The translations under genes and the position numbers were made by a program. The notes under the pieces were generated by a model that saw only the letters and a list, made by a program, of their open reading frames with translations, made no database searches and was not told where the DNA came from. A DNA stretch of 64,000 bases from a virus, in IMG/VR virus record IMGVR_UViG_3300020123_000589, positions 62,001 through 126,000 of that record, one strand, 5' to 3'. The first letter of the stretch is position 1; each line of letters opens with the position of its first letter. Shown here piece after piece: positions 41,070 through 50,517 of this stretch.

Positions 41070-42995
41070 ATGAGCATTCCATATGTCACACTAATAAATG
41101 AAAGATTAACTGGGCAATCAATTTCTAATGAGCCTCATATCATTGGTATTGTAAATACTTCAACTTATGAACCTGGATTTGTACGTTTGGTAGAGGTTCC
41201 ACAAGCCCCTGCCCCACTCTCTTCTGTTTCTATTCCTGGGTATACAGAGATTATGAGTGGAACACCAACTGGAACTCAATTTTTAGTTAATTACACCACA
41301 GGTATAATTACCTTTGATACTTCTAATGATGGAAATAGTATTTTAGTTTCATATGTTGGTCTTGGGTCCGAATTTGCTGCTGAAGACGTTAATGAAGTAC
41401 AAAATCCTCTAGGAACGATTGCTACTCAAACTATTGTTTATAATTGGCCAGCCGCTCCAACAGTATCATGGTCTTTGGCAAATAATATCGTTTCAAACGC
41501 AAATGTAAGTCCCTCTGCCGCTATTGGATATAGCAAATTGAATCTTGTAGGTGATATCGTTAACGCCGATATTAATGCTTCGGCTGCAATAGCGTATTCC
41601 AAACTTAATCTTACGGGAGATATTGTAAATGCTGATATTTCTTCTAGTGCATCCATTTCTTATTCCAAACTTGCTCCATTGGGTGGAAGTACAAATGATG
41701 TATTGATTCAAAGTGGAGGTGGATTTGTAACTCCCTCATCAATTCTCTCTACCAACCTTTTCTTGGCCGATGGAAGCGTCAACGCTACTGGAGCTTTTAA
41801 TTTAAATTCTCACCAAATTCATAACGTTACTGACCCAACATCCGCTCAAGATGCTGCTACAAAGAATTACGTTGATGGACATACTACAACTCCAGGAGGA
41901 TCTAATGGAGCTGTCCAATTTAATAATTCAAGCGTATTTGGTGGAGATGCAACTAATTTATTTTGGGATAATTCTACTAAACGATTGGGTATTGATACAA
42001 ATACACCAGCTTCCGCTCTTGATGTAGGTGGTGGAACAATTACAGCAGGAAGTTTAACTACCTCTGGTACGATTCAATCCAATGGAGATTTACGTATTAA
42101 TGGAGCCCTTGAATTACTGTATACAACACAAACTACAAGTTTGTCCTTATCCTCATCTGCTACATCAGTTCAATTAGTTGATGCTTCTGGAGGTCCTGTA
42201 ACAATAACTCTTCCTTCTTTAGGAGTTTTCAATAGAGGTACTTATACCTTCGTTAAAATTGATAGTTCTGCTAATGCAGTAATAATAACTGCCTTTGGAA
42301 CTGATACGATTGATGGATTAGCTAGTTACACCTTGAATACTCAGTATGCTCCTTTAACGATTATTAGTTCCAACACTGCTTGGTATATTAAAAGTTCCTT
42401 TTTAGCAGCTTCTGGAAGTACTGGATCAGTTCAGTTTAATTCTAACGGAATATTACAAAGTGACTCCTCTAATTTCTTTTGGGATTCTACTACCCATAGA
42501 CTTGGTATAGGAATAAGTAGCCCATTAGCACCTCTAGATGTTCAAGGAGTAGGTGGAATAGCTACTCGATCTGTTTCTGATCATGTGTACAATGAAATTT
42601 TGGATTTCACCAATTATTTAATTCTTACTCCTACGGGATCTCCAGCCATTCAATTTTCATCCACGATACGAAAACTCTTCGCCCCACTGGGAGCACATGC
42701 AGCTACTGTAGATTATGGAAATCGATTACTTTTAGATAGTGCAGGAACATCAATCTTAGATTGGTCTACAGCAGCAGTAGTAGCCATATCTGGACAAGTT
42801 GGAATTAATCAAACTACACCAGCTGCCTCAGCAGCATTAGATATTGTGTCAACTACTAAGGGTTTTCTCCCCCCAAGGATGACAACTACTCAAAGAGACG
42901 CTATCAGTAGTCCAGCCACTGGATTGGTTGTTTATAATACTACTGATAATCAATGGGAAGGTTGGAATGGTAGTAGTTGGAGTATATTGGGTTAA
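41070..42995 (+). CDS. tail fibre protein
   Basis: A 641-residue protein with AGAGG upstream. Residues 145-210 hold three tandem repeats of the type SAAIGYSKLNLVGDIVNADI. Near 258 is DPTSAQDAATKNYVDG, almost identical in DNA to the copy in 22961. The second half has fibre repeats GSNGAVQFNNSSVFGGDATNLFWD and GSTGSVQFNSNGILQSDSSNFFWD. The end (FLPPRMTTTQRDAISSPATGLVVYNTTDNQWEGWNGSSWSILG) is the standard C-terminal cap of many phage fibres. Confidence 0.78.
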   Translation: MSIPYVTLINERLTGQSISNEPHIIGIVNTSTYEPGFVRLVEVPQAPAPLSSVSIPGYTEIMSGTPTGTQFLVNYTTGIITFDTSNDGNSILVSYVGLGSEFAAEDVNEVQNPLGTIATQTIVYNWPAAPTVSWSLANNIVSNANVSPSAAIGYSKLNLVGDIVNADINASAAIAYSKLNLTGDIVNADISSSASISYSKLAPLGGSTNDVLIQSGGGFVTPSSILSTNLFLADGSVNATGAFNLNSHQIHNVTDPTSAQDAATKNYVDGHTTTPGGSNGAVQFNNSSVFGGDATNLFWDNSTKRLGIDTNTPASALDVGGGTITAGSLTTSGTIQSNGDLRINGALELLYTTQTTSLSLSSSATSVQLVDASGGPVTITLPSLGVFNRGTYTFVKIDSSANAVIITAFGTDTIDGLASYTLNTQYAPLTIISSNTAWYIKSSFLAASGSTGSVQFNSNGILQSDSSNFFWDSTTHRLGIGISSPLAPLDVQGVGGIATRSVSDHVYNEILDFTNYLILTPTGSPAIQFSSTIRKLFAPLGAHAATVDYGNRLLLDSAGTSILDWSTAAVVAISGQVGINQTTPAASAALDIVSTTKGFLPPRMTTTQRDAISSPATGLVVYNTTDNQWEGWNGSSWSILG

Positions 42996-43009
42996 AAGGT
43001 AACTAATTT

Positions 43010-44410
43010 ATGAGTTTTTACGGGGCAGGAATTTTTGCTGGTAGTGGAGCCTTTTATGTGGGACCTTTATCTTCCCCCACTGATGGCATTCCACAGAATT
43101 TAACTTTTTATAGAACTTCTCAGGACGGAATTTATGTATTCTGGTGGGGTTTTCTTCCGTCATTTATTACACCTTCTTTAGCTTCTGCTGGGTTTGATTT
43201 GGAACTTGATACGAGCCTTTCATTCTCGTCACCAGATCTTGTTACGTTTAATCAATTTACTGCTACTACTTTTCAGAACGGTAATGTAGTAAAAGGTTTT
43301 GCAGTGCCTGTAGCAGCTAGACAGGAAGGAATAGTACAAACTTGGTATGCTAGGGTGAGAACTCATACTCCTTCTTATATTTCAGATTGGTCTTTACCAC
43401 TTACTTGGACAATACCGCAAAAAGTTCAACAGCAATATGCCGAAGCATTGATGAATTCTTTGCCAGATCTTCATGCCTACGGTAAGGGAGATTTGTTAAA
43501 GCCAGTTAATCAGCGCGAATCAAATTTATATTTGGTAGATAATATGTATGGTAATCAACTTGATCAAGTTTACTATGCTAATTTTTTAACGCAGACAGAC
43601 AATTATATAACTTTATGCGTAGATGAAAATCTTTATCAGAATTTTGGGGTTCAGTTTGATTTTCCAAAACCCACAAGTATGCAATTTGTGGATTATCGAT
43701 GGATTTTGATTAATTTAATTAAGGCAGCTTTAGTCGGAAGTACGAACGAAGCTATAATTCTTACGATTCAATCATTCACTGGTGTTCCACCAGCTATTAC
43801 AAATATTCGAGATGAAAACGATTTCTTTTTAAACACTATTCAAGATCCACCAATCACTCCAAGTGGGCCACAATCTGTGTTTCATACTTCGTATCCATAT
43901 ATTGATTCTTCATTAGTTGTGGAAGATATTACTACAGGTCTTTTAGTTCCAAGTAGTGCATACACAACAGATGGCGTACAAGGTACTTGGACAATGAATT
44001 CGCCTACAACACATACATTACAGGCCATGTTCAATGTTGGAAACCCCGCAAGTCCTTTTCCTGTTGTATTTGATGCTCTTACAGGAGCGACCACTTTAAC
44101 TGGATTAGTTACCTTTACAAATGCTAGTACTAATCTTGGGGGATTTGGGACATCATTTTTATCTCAATTGACCATTGGACAGGAAATTACAGATCCTAAT
44201 GGAATTTATTTAGGTGAAATATCAGGAATTGCTGATAATACCCATGCAACATTATTAAATCCGTGGAAAGGACCCACTGAAGTAGTTACAGCCTATAGAC
44301 TTTTATATACGGATATTCAATTAGCACCACCCATTTTGTGGGATAGGTCTACTCTTGCTTGGGGAGTAATTATTACGATTTTTAACCCTGGAGGGTTTGC
44401 ATTAAATTAG
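43010..44410 (+). CDS. baseplate wedge/tail protein (gpI-like context)
   Basis: A 466-residue protein. The first 145 residues look FN3-like and end with SDWSLPLTWTIPQ. Residues 155-260 are helical (EALMNSLPDLHAYGKGDLLKPVNQRESNLYLVDNMYGNQLDQVYY ... YRWILINLIKAALVGSTNEAIILTIQSFTG) and resemble tail protein I-type wedge components that link J to the fibres. The C-terminal part is beta-rich. The location after J and fibre genes supports this. Confidence 0.58.
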   Translation: MSFYGAGIFAGSGAFYVGPLSSPTDGIPQNLTFYRTSQDGIYVFWWGFLPSFITPSLASAGFDLELDTSLSFSSPDLVTFNQFTATTFQNGNVVKGFAVPVAARQEGIVQTWYARVRTHTPSYISDWSLPLTWTIPQKVQQQYAEALMNSLPDLHAYGKGDLLKPVNQRESNLYLVDNMYGNQLDQVYYANFLTQTDNYITLCVDENLYQNFGVQFDFPKPTSMQFVDYRWILINLIKAALVGSTNEAIILTIQSFTGVPPAITNIRDENDFFLNTIQDPPITPSGPQSVFHTSYPYIDSSLVVEDITTGLLVPSSAYTTDGVQGTWTMNSPTTHTLQAMFNVGNPASPFPVVFDALTGATTLTGLVTFTNASTNLGGFGTSFLSQLTIGQEITDPNGIYLGEISGIADNTHATLLNPWKGPTEVVTAYRLLYTDIQLAPPILWDRSTLAWGVIITIFNPGGFALN

Positions 44411-44420
44411 GAGAATTAAT

Positions 44421-44870
44421 ATGCCAGAATTAAATGACTCAGTAAAAGCAACAGGAAGTGTGCGAAAGCAACTATTCGACGAGAGTGGAGTTTGTATTTA
44501 TGACCACACAGATTCTAATCTTATTGTAACTGTTGGCAAGGCTTTTTTAGCCACGTATTTAGCATCGGGGACCCCCCCATTTATGTCTTTTATTGGATTG
44601 GGAACGGGTTCAGCAGCACCAACTCTCGGTGATACAAATCTGCAAACTCCTTTGCCAACTAGAGTGGCAGGAACTTTATCAAGTCCTTCTAGCGCAGTGT
44701 GGCAAAATGTTGCAACCTTCGGTGCTGGGGTTGACACAGGAGCCATTACGGAAGCAGGACTTTTTTCAGCTTCTTCTGGTGGGACGATGTTTGCACGTAA
44801 TGTATTTTCTGTTGTTAATAAAGGTGCAGGTAATTCATTAGTTGTAACTTGGCAAGTAACTGTCAGCTAA
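44421..44870 (+). CDS. small tail fibre-associated protein
   Basis: A 149-residue protein with GGAG upstream. The pattern FIGLGTGSAAPTLGDTNLQTPLPTRV ... VATFGAGVDTGAITEAGLFSASSGGTMFARNVFSVVNKGAGNSLVVTWQVTVS is a domain I have often seen in phage fibre or tail tip proteins (GTG...P..dT.L, ITE.GLF). It is probably a structural tip or adaptor. No enzymatic motif. Confidence 0.6.
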   Translation: MPELNDSVKATGSVRKQLFDESGVCIYDHTDSNLIVTVGKAFLATYLASGTPPFMSFIGLGTGSAAPTLGDTNLQTPLPTRVAGTLSSPSSAVWQNVATFGAGVDTGAITEAGLFSASSGGTMFARNVFSVVNKGAGNSLVVTWQVTVS

Positions 44871-44881
44871 TAGGATAAAAA

Positions 44882-46198
44882 ATGGCCACCACGTTAATTC
44901 AACATGTAGGAGTTTTTAATTCTTCATCAATTGTTATCAATGGTGTTACCTCTGGTAATGTTTTAATTGTAGCATTTGCTGATTTCGATGGCGTTGGTGC
45001 TGGTGTTAGTCACCCTGTTAATACTATAGTAGATAATATGAGCAATACTTATTTACAAGTTAGTGGGGCTCAAGCTACTGAAACTTCTACAGATAGAATT
45101 TTATCAGATTTATGGTATGCTACCAATGTAACAGGTGGAAATTTAACTCTTAATATTACCTGGACTAATGGAAATCCTCAAACCCCCGTAATTTATGTGT
45201 TAGAGTTTTCAGGATTAAAGGTTGTTTCCCCCGTCTATGGAGGAAATGCTGCATCAGGCAGTGCTAGTGCCATTGTAGGTCCAAATTTGACTAATTCGAT
45301 GTCTGCCGCTGATACGCTTTTAACTATTCTAACTCCCCGTACTTTTTCTGAAAATTTAAGTAATCCATGGATTACAGTTACTCCAGTTGTAGGTGGTAAT
45401 CCAATAGGATACTATACTCCTGGAACAATAGGTACTTTTCATGCCGTAGGAGACGTAAATTCTAATCAATCATGGTGTAGTTCAGGGCTTGTTTTATCTG
45501 CTGCTCCAGGCATACAAAATCCTGATTTTGAAAATTGGAATTTTGGAACTTCATTTGTAAATCCACCCAATGGAACACAAATTGCTGATAATTGGCATAT
45601 ACAGACTTTTTTTGAGGGAGATACAATCACTAGAGAATCCACAATTGTAGAACACGGTACATATTCTTTAAAATGGCAAACGCCGAGTGATTCGGGAAGT
45701 ATTTACCAACCTGACATAGATGTTGCAATATATGCAGGTCAAACTATTACAATAACAGGTTATGTTTATTCGCCGGATAGCACATCTTTCACAATATATG
45801 TTGATGATGGAACACTCCACCCTGGAACGTCTTTATCTGTTTTAAATGCTTGGGAACAACTTGTGGTTTCTTATGCTGTTCCTGCTTCTCCCGTACCAAT
45901 ACAAGTGGAAATAGCTAAAGGGATAGGAGGTCCTACTCCTGTAGTATATTTAGATAATTTTGCCATTGTTTCCTCACTTCTAACTTTAAATTTATCAGAT
46001 TCAGTTTCTTCTAGTGATTCAATGACAGATTCTTTTAGCATCCCATTATCAGATAGTATTAATTCTTCAGATTCAGCCCCACAAGCATTTTCAGTAGAAA
46101 GTAGCTTTTTAGCTCCAGTAGTAACTCCAGCAGTAAAAACTCTAACGAATAAGCTTTTGCCAGCTAATGTTAAAGTTTATTATGAAATACAAGAATAA
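44882..46198 (+). CDS. adhesin-like protein with carbohydrate-binding-type domain
   Basis: A 438-residue protein. Residues 1-205 form a beta-rich domain with NMSNTYLQV and WTNGNPQTPVIYVLEFSG. Residues 210-360 look like a jelly-roll carbohydrate-binding module (NPDFENWNFGTSFVNPPNGTQIADNWHIQTFF ... VYLDNFAIV). A Ser/Asp-rich low-complexity segment follows (LSDSVSSSDSMTDSFS), then a short end. The order suggests binding to surface glycans. The enzyme core of a depolymerase is not apparent. Confidence 0.6.
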   Translation: MATTLIQHVGVFNSSSIVINGVTSGNVLIVAFADFDGVGAGVSHPVNTIVDNMSNTYLQVSGAQATETSTDRILSDLWYATNVTGGNLTLNITWTNGNPQTPVIYVLEFSGLKVVSPVYGGNAASGSASAIVGPNLTNSMSAADTLLTILTPRTFSENLSNPWITVTPVVGGNPIGYYTPGTIGTFHAVGDVNSNQSWCSSGLVLSAAPGIQNPDFENWNFGTSFVNPPNGTQIADNWHIQTFFEGDTITRESTIVEHGTYSLKWQTPSDSGSIYQPDIDVAIYAGQTITITGYVYSPDSTSFTIYVDDGTLHPGTSLSVLNAWEQLVVSYAVPASPVPIQVEIAKGIGGPTPVVYLDNFAIVSSLLTLNLSDSVSSSDSMTDSFSIPLSDSINSSDSAPQAFSVESSFLAPVVTPAVKTLTNKLLPANVKVYYEIQE

Positions 46199-46220
46199 GG
46201 ATAGATAAAAGGAGTAGGTT

Positions 46221-48131
46221 ATGTCATCAGTTTTCTTTGGTAATGCCGCAAGAATTATAAAGGCTGTATTTGATTGGGGACAGACAAGTTCTCAAGGTAA
46301 AACATCTAATCTTATTATCGACGCTTTTAAAAATGGCATCGATAATTCTACTTTAGCTGGAGAAGGCTTCACTCTTGTTCCAGGAACAAGTCCTCTTTCA
46401 GTAACTGTACAAGGCCAAGGAATTGCTTATGACAGCGTAGGAGCAAGAATTTTTCTTTCCTCTTCTGACACTACTTCATACAATCCAGCAAATGTTACAC
46501 AGACAACTAACGATGGATTAGGCAATTTTATTTTAACCCCTCAATCTTCAGGTTGCGTTAATATACCTTTGACGGGTAGTAGCTTTAATTATTTATGGAT
46601 TGATTATTTAGCCACAACGGATATTACTGCTTTTACTCTCAATGAAATTACAAACGCTAAAATATTTTATAAATTGACAGACGGATATAATATTACAGTT
46701 ACAACGGTAAATACCCCTCCAGATAGTACCTCTATATTCTTAGGAACTATTGATCTTACAAGTATTTCTAGTGGTATTATTCCCTCGTCTGTTATTTCCC
46801 AAATTGGAAGAACATATTTTAATATTCTTCCAAATATTGTTCCCATTACAACGGCCCAAGCTAATCGTTCAGATGCTACAACGATTTATAATCCCGCTAG
46901 TATGTACACGCTTGAAGCACATATTAAAGCAGTGGGTACAAGTCCTACAGGTGTAAGTCCTACAAATCCTCATGCAATGACATTAGCGGATTTGGGAATT
47001 AGTAGTTTAGATACGGTTGTTGGGCATAGACAATTGGAGCATGGAGTAGGCGGTGGACTTGCAGCAGCTAATGCTATTATTGCTGGAATTCCTGGTACTC
47101 CCTATCCCACTACATCTGCAATGGCAACGTCTATTAATATTGTAAATCCTGGAAGTGACTACATTACGGTTCATCAACTTCTCTCGTCAGAATTTGCTCT
47201 CATTAATGGTACTGCTTTCAATGTCACAGATATCTTTGGTGCAATTCCAGTTAATGCCAATGTTTTCTTTCCTAATACATCTGGTACATATAATGTATTT
47301 TATGATTCTATTGTAAAATCCTTTTCTTTATCGACATCGGATATCTCTTCAGATGCTACTAAATTGTGGCTTTGTACTGTGACCTACACATTTGTAGGAA
47401 CAGGTCCTTCAGATCATAACGCTCTTTCTGCTTTAATAGATCGAAGAAGGATTGGAAGTAGTACACATCTTCTTCAACGATGGTTTACAAATGCACGTCC
47501 TGGATCTGGAACCACTGCCGCAGTAGCAGGTGAATTTGGATTTAATCTTACTACAGGTTTAATGGAATTTTGGGATGGAAGTGCTTGGCAGTCTCCCATT
47601 ACTGGAACTATAAATGGAGCAGTGCCTACAGGAACTATCCTTGAATTTGCTGGTAGTAGTGCGCCATTAGGATTTTTAATGGCTAGTGGTGGTGTTGTTA
47701 GTCAAACTACATATGCTAATTTGTTTTCGGTAATTGGTGTAACTTATAATACAGGTGGAGAAGGTGCTGGAAACTTCCGACTTCCAAATAAAATAGACAA
47801 AGTAGGTGTTGGAACTGGAGGTAGTATTGTTCCTACTTTGGGAAGTACTGCTGGGGCAACAACTGAAACTCCTACAGAGGTTGCTCATGAACACGTTTCT
47901 CCCGTTAGTCATGCTCCAGGATCACTTACTACTGCAAATGGAGAAGCTGTTTCTGGTACGTGGCCATATGGTTCAACGACTATTAATAGTGTTGATAGAA
48001 TCTTTGTAGCAGCTGGCGATGGTGGTGTTGGTAACTATCCATTTTTAAATACTTCTCCTACAGCGGCTACAATTAATCCTGTCAGTGTTGTTCAGCCCAG
48101 CATTGGATTAAATTATATTATTAAATACTAA
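46221..48131 (+). CDS. tail fibre with collar domain
   Basis: A 636-residue protein with AAGGAG upstream. Residues 490-545 are a phage tail-collar domain: PTGTILEFAGSSAPLGFLMASGGVVSQTTYANLFSVIGVTYNTGGEGAGNFRLPNKIDKVGVGTGG (PLGFL, YANLF..IG, FRLP). The upstream shaft contains beta strands and a histidine-containing HRQLEHG segment. The end SVVQPSIGLNYIIKY is the standard end of this domain. This is the last gene of the tail module before the lysis and metabolism region. Confidence 0.8.
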   Translation: MSSVFFGNAARIIKAVFDWGQTSSQGKTSNLIIDAFKNGIDNSTLAGEGFTLVPGTSPLSVTVQGQGIAYDSVGARIFLSSSDTTSYNPANVTQTTNDGLGNFILTPQSSGCVNIPLTGSSFNYLWIDYLATTDITAFTLNEITNAKIFYKLTDGYNITVTTVNTPPDSTSIFLGTIDLTSISSGIIPSSVISQIGRTYFNILPNIVPITTAQANRSDATTIYNPASMYTLEAHIKAVGTSPTGVSPTNPHAMTLADLGISSLDTVVGHRQLEHGVGGGLAAANAIIAGIPGTPYPTTSAMATSINIVNPGSDYITVHQLLSSEFALINGTAFNVTDIFGAIPVNANVFFPNTSGTYNVFYDSIVKSFSLSTSDISSDATKLWLCTVTYTFVGTGPSDHNALSALIDRRRIGSSTHLLQRWFTNARPGSGTTAAVAGEFGFNLTTGLMEFWDGSAWQSPITGTINGAVPTGTILEFAGSSAPLGFLMASGGVVSQTTYANLFSVIGVTYNTGGEGAGNFRLPNKIDKVGVGTGGSIVPTLGSTAGATTETPTEVAHEHVSPVSHAPGSLTTANGEAVSGTWPYGSTTINSVDRIFVAAGDGGVGNYPFLNTSPTAATINPVSVVQPSIGLNYIIKY

Positions 48132-48136
48132 TAGGC

Positions 48137-48165
48137 TTGTAGTCAAGAGTAAAATCAGGTATAAT
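48137..48165 (+). promoter_or_regulatory. sigma70-type promoter for the endolysin
   Basis: TTGTAG (48137-48142), a 17-base spacer containing AAAATCAGG, and TATAAT (48160-48165). The start of transcription should fall about 5 bases before the ATG at 48177, so the leader is too short for a Shine-Dalgarno. Confidence 0.7.
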
Positions 48166-48176
48166 AAAGAAAAGAC

Positions 48177-48767
48177 ATGAATCTGTTCGAAGAGTTATTT
48201 TATAAGCCCTGGGTTTCTCCGGCATTTTATCCGATGCCTGTGGAACACTGGGCTTTTTTTAACGAATATTTAGCGACTTTTCCTACCATTGAACTCCTTC
48301 CAGGATATCCCTCTTCCTCTCGGCGTACCAAGAAAATACAACTTATCATTTTACACCACACTGGATCACTCGAATTTGCTAAAGCTCTCAAATGGTTCGG
48401 TAATCTGAATAATTATTCTTCTACCCATTATTTAATCGGTCTAGACGGGCAGATTCAACAGCTTGTGTCCGAGGAGAATGCTGCCTTGCATGTTACCAAT
48501 GGAATTTATAAATACAGTCGTTTAGTTAACGAAATGAGTGTTGGAATTTCTCTTATTGGCAATTCGTCAGATCGTTTTACTGAAGCACAATATGAAGCTG
48601 TTGCAATGCTTTGTATTTATTTGAAACGAAAGTATGGATTGACGAATGAGGATATTTTTAAACATTCTGAAATAGAAGTAACAAATTCAGCATCTCCTGC
48701 AACAGATCCAAATCCTTGGAACAAGGAAAAGTTTAACGAACTACTTGAAAAATTTGATAATTTGTGA
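48177..48767 (+). CDS. N-acetylmuramoyl-L-alanine amidase (endolysin)
   Basis: A 196-residue protein of the amidase_2/PGRP family. Motifs: IILHHTGS with His60-His61, STHYLIGLDGQIQQLV near 82-97, NEMSVGISLIGN near 108-119, FKHSEI with His163, and ATDPNPW with Asp177. His60 or 61, His163 and Asp177 match the zinc ligands of AmpD-like enzymes. It cuts the bond between muramic acid and L-Ala in peptidoglycan to release progeny. There is no signal peptide, so a holin is needed. Confidence 0.88.
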   Translation: MNLFEELFYKPWVSPAFYPMPVEHWAFFNEYLATFPTIELLPGYPSSSRRTKKIQLIILHHTGSLEFAKALKWFGNLNNYSSTHYLIGLDGQIQQLVSEENAALHVTNGIYKYSRLVNEMSVGISLIGNSSDRFTEAQYEAVAMLCIYLKRKYGLTNEDIFKHSEIEVTNSASPATDPNPWNKEKFNELLEKFDNL

Positions 48768-48779
48768 TAAAGTAGAAGT

Positions 48780-49574
48780 ATGACGATTTTTCTGAAATCG
48801 CAGGAACATATAGAAAATATACGAAGAGCTGGTAAGATCGCCTCCACGGTTTTATCAGCTCTTCCTTTTTATTTAAAGGCAGGAGTTACAACCAAATATA
48901 TCGATGGTGTTATTGATCAAATGATTAAAGATTTGGGCGGGACCGCGCCCTGTAAAGGTTATGTGCATGGAAACTTGCCACCATTCCCTGCGGCCAGCTG
49001 TATAAGCATGAATAGTCAGGCAGTACATTGTTGTCCCTCAGATCTGATAATTAAAGATGGAGATGTTGTAAAGGTTGATTTAGTTGTTGGTTTTAATGGG
49101 TGGTGTGCTGATACAGCAAGAACTTATATAGTCGGAACATTAAAGCCAGAAGTTAAGAAATTTGTCGAAACTTGTTATTTGAGTATGTGGGAAGGTATAA
49201 AGAAAGCTGTAGATGGAAATAAGGTAAATGATGTTGGATATGCAATTGAAAACTTTGTTAAGCCCTTTGGATATGGAATTTCCAGGTTATTTGTTGGGCA
49301 CGGTATTGGCCGTGATATTCATGAAGACCCACGAGTGCCATCTTTTTATTTAAAAGAAGCTGACCAGTTGATTTGTTCTGGAATGGTGTTGGCAATTGAG
49401 CCTATTATTTTTACAACACAAGATTCTGAAGTGGTTTTTGATGGGTGGAATACAACGTCAAAAACAGGTGCAAACGTAGCCCACTTTGAACACACGATTT
49501 TAATTACTGCTGGAAAACCTGAAATCCTTACCCTCCGCGAAGAAGAGAAAATTCACCTATCAAATCTTCTCTAG
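48780..49574 (+). CDS. map: type I methionine aminopeptidase
   Basis: A 264-residue protein of the usual type I length. The five metal ligands are all present: Asp100 (KVDLVV), Asp111 (CADTART), His174 (GHGIGRDIHE), Glu207 (AIEPI) and Glu237 (HFEHT). The catalytic His83 (AVHCCP) and His181 are also kept. The enzyme removes the initiator Met from nascent proteins. It starts 12 bases after the endolysin stop and probably shares its transcript. Methionine aminopeptidase genes are rare in phages; here the enzyme looks active and could speed maturation of virion proteins. Confidence 0.92.
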   Translation: MTIFLKSQEHIENIRRAGKIASTVLSALPFYLKAGVTTKYIDGVIDQMIKDLGGTAPCKGYVHGNLPPFPAASCISMNSQAVHCCPSDLIIKDGDVVKVDLVVGFNGWCADTARTYIVGTLKPEVKKFVETCYLSMWEGIKKAVDGNKVNDVGYAIENFVKPFGYGISRLFVGHGIGRDIHEDPRVPSFYLKEADQLICSGMVLAIEPIIFTTQDSEVVFDGWNTTSKTGANVAHFEHTILITAGKPEILTLREEEKIHLSNLL

Positions 49575-49594
49575 AAATAGAGTAAAAATAGCCC

Positions 49595-49623
49595 TTGTAA
49601 TTCATACTTTTTCCTGCTATACT
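49595..49623 (+). promoter_or_regulatory. sigma70-type promoter
   Basis: TTGTAA (49595-49600), a 17-base spacer, and TATACT (49618-49623). It is followed by TTATTAGGGAGGG, which includes the Shine-Dalgarno of the gene at 49641. Confidence 0.75.
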
Positions 49624-49640
49624 TTATTAGGGAGGGAATA

Positions 49641-50132
49641 ATGAATCTAAATTTTGCTGAAGAAATGGCTGTTACTGAATTAAAATATCACGGTCTTTTT
49701 CAACAAGGTTGGAGTTTTCGATTTGATAGATCGGTTAGAAGGCTTGGTTTATGCAGCCATCGTAAACGCAGAATTTCTTTAGGACAACATGCCACTTTGG
49801 TAAATGATGTCGCTGTTGTACGGAATACAATTTTACATGAAGTAGCCCACGCTTTGTGTGGACCAAATGAGGGCCATGGGCCAGTTTGGAAAGCAAAGGC
49901 ACTTGAGATTGGTTGTGATGGAAATCGTTTAGGTAATATCGCAGTAAAAGCTCCACACAAGTATCAACTTTATTGTTTGGATTGTTCTTATACGTGGAAA
50001 TATTATCGTAAACCTAAGTTGGGACCATGCTATATTCATAAGTGTGATAAACTTTTAGAACGTATTGGATATGTACAAGGCCAGCCTTGGATTCCCGTTT
50101 CATCTAATTTGAAAGTAGAGGCATTAATGTGA
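49641..50132 (+). CDS. SprT-like zinc metallopeptidase
   Basis: A 163-residue protein with GGGAGGG upstream. The active site HEVAHALCG is at residues 66-74, with a third ligand at His79 in EGHGPVWKAKALEIGC, the SprT/Spartan pattern. A C-terminal zinc ribbon has YCLDC (C112, C115) and PCYIHKC (C130, C135). In eukaryotes the family removes proteins crosslinked to DNA; bacterial and phage roles are not settled. It opens an operon of zinc-binding genes. Confidence 0.85.
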   Translation: MNLNFAEEMAVTELKYHGLFQQGWSFRFDRSVRRLGLCSHRKRRISLGQHATLVNDVAVVRNTILHEVAHALCGPNEGHGPVWKAKALEIGCDGNRLGNIAVKAPHKYQLYCLDCSYTWKYYRKPKLGPCYIHKCDKLLERIGYVQGQPWIPVSSNLKVEALM

Positions 50133-50308
50133 ATGATAATTTAAAAGATCCTTATGTCGCAGCCCCAACATTGACGGCAGATGGAAAGCCTTGGGTTCAG
50201 CGGTGCCTGATTTGTTTGAAACCAGTTGATTTTTTGAAAATGACTCCATGGATAGAATTCGTGCGAGTAGGCCAGTACGTGCGACACAAGAAATGTTATC
50301 CCAAATAA
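50129..50308 (+). CDS. small Cys/His protein
   Basis: A 59-residue protein from a GTG overlapping the previous stop codon. QRCLICLKPVDFL and VRHKKCYPK provide three Cys and one His, enough for one zinc. Its tail (GQYVRHKKCY) differs from the mini zinc family that follows. Function unknown. Confidence 0.55.
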   Translation: MNDNLKDPYVAAPTLTADGKPWVQRCLICLKPVDFLKMTPWIEFVRVGQYVRHKKCYPK

Positions 50309-50310
50309 AA

Positions 50311-50517
50311 ATGACTGAAATACCTTGTAAGTGTGGACATAGTAGAGAGTTACATCCACAAAATGGAAAATTTCCGTTTATAGTTTGTGATGGGTGTTTT
50401 AAACGTAATCGTCCTAATGGTTTTCAACAAGTGAATTGTAAACAAGAATGTGTTAACTATATTCCAGACAATCTTATGTTTATTGAACAACTTGCCAAGG
50501 TGCGAGGTTTAGTATGA
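50311..50517 (+). CDS. mini zinc protein family, member A
   Basis: A 68-residue protein. The ATG at 50311 is chosen over 50248 because the family's conserved part begins a few residues later: PCKCGHSRELH, then VCDGCF, then YIPDNLMFIEQLAKVRGLV. The pattern is C.CGH...H (or CxxCGH) ... CxxC ... DNLxxIExLAKxxGL. Members B, C and D follow at 50514, 50696 and 53863. The first half probably binds zinc, and the conserved C-terminal helix suggests a common partner. Function unknown. Confidence 0.7.
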   Translation: MTEIPCKCGHSRELHPQNGKFPFIVCDGCFKRNRPNGFQQVNCKQECVNYIPDNLMFIEQLAKVRGLV

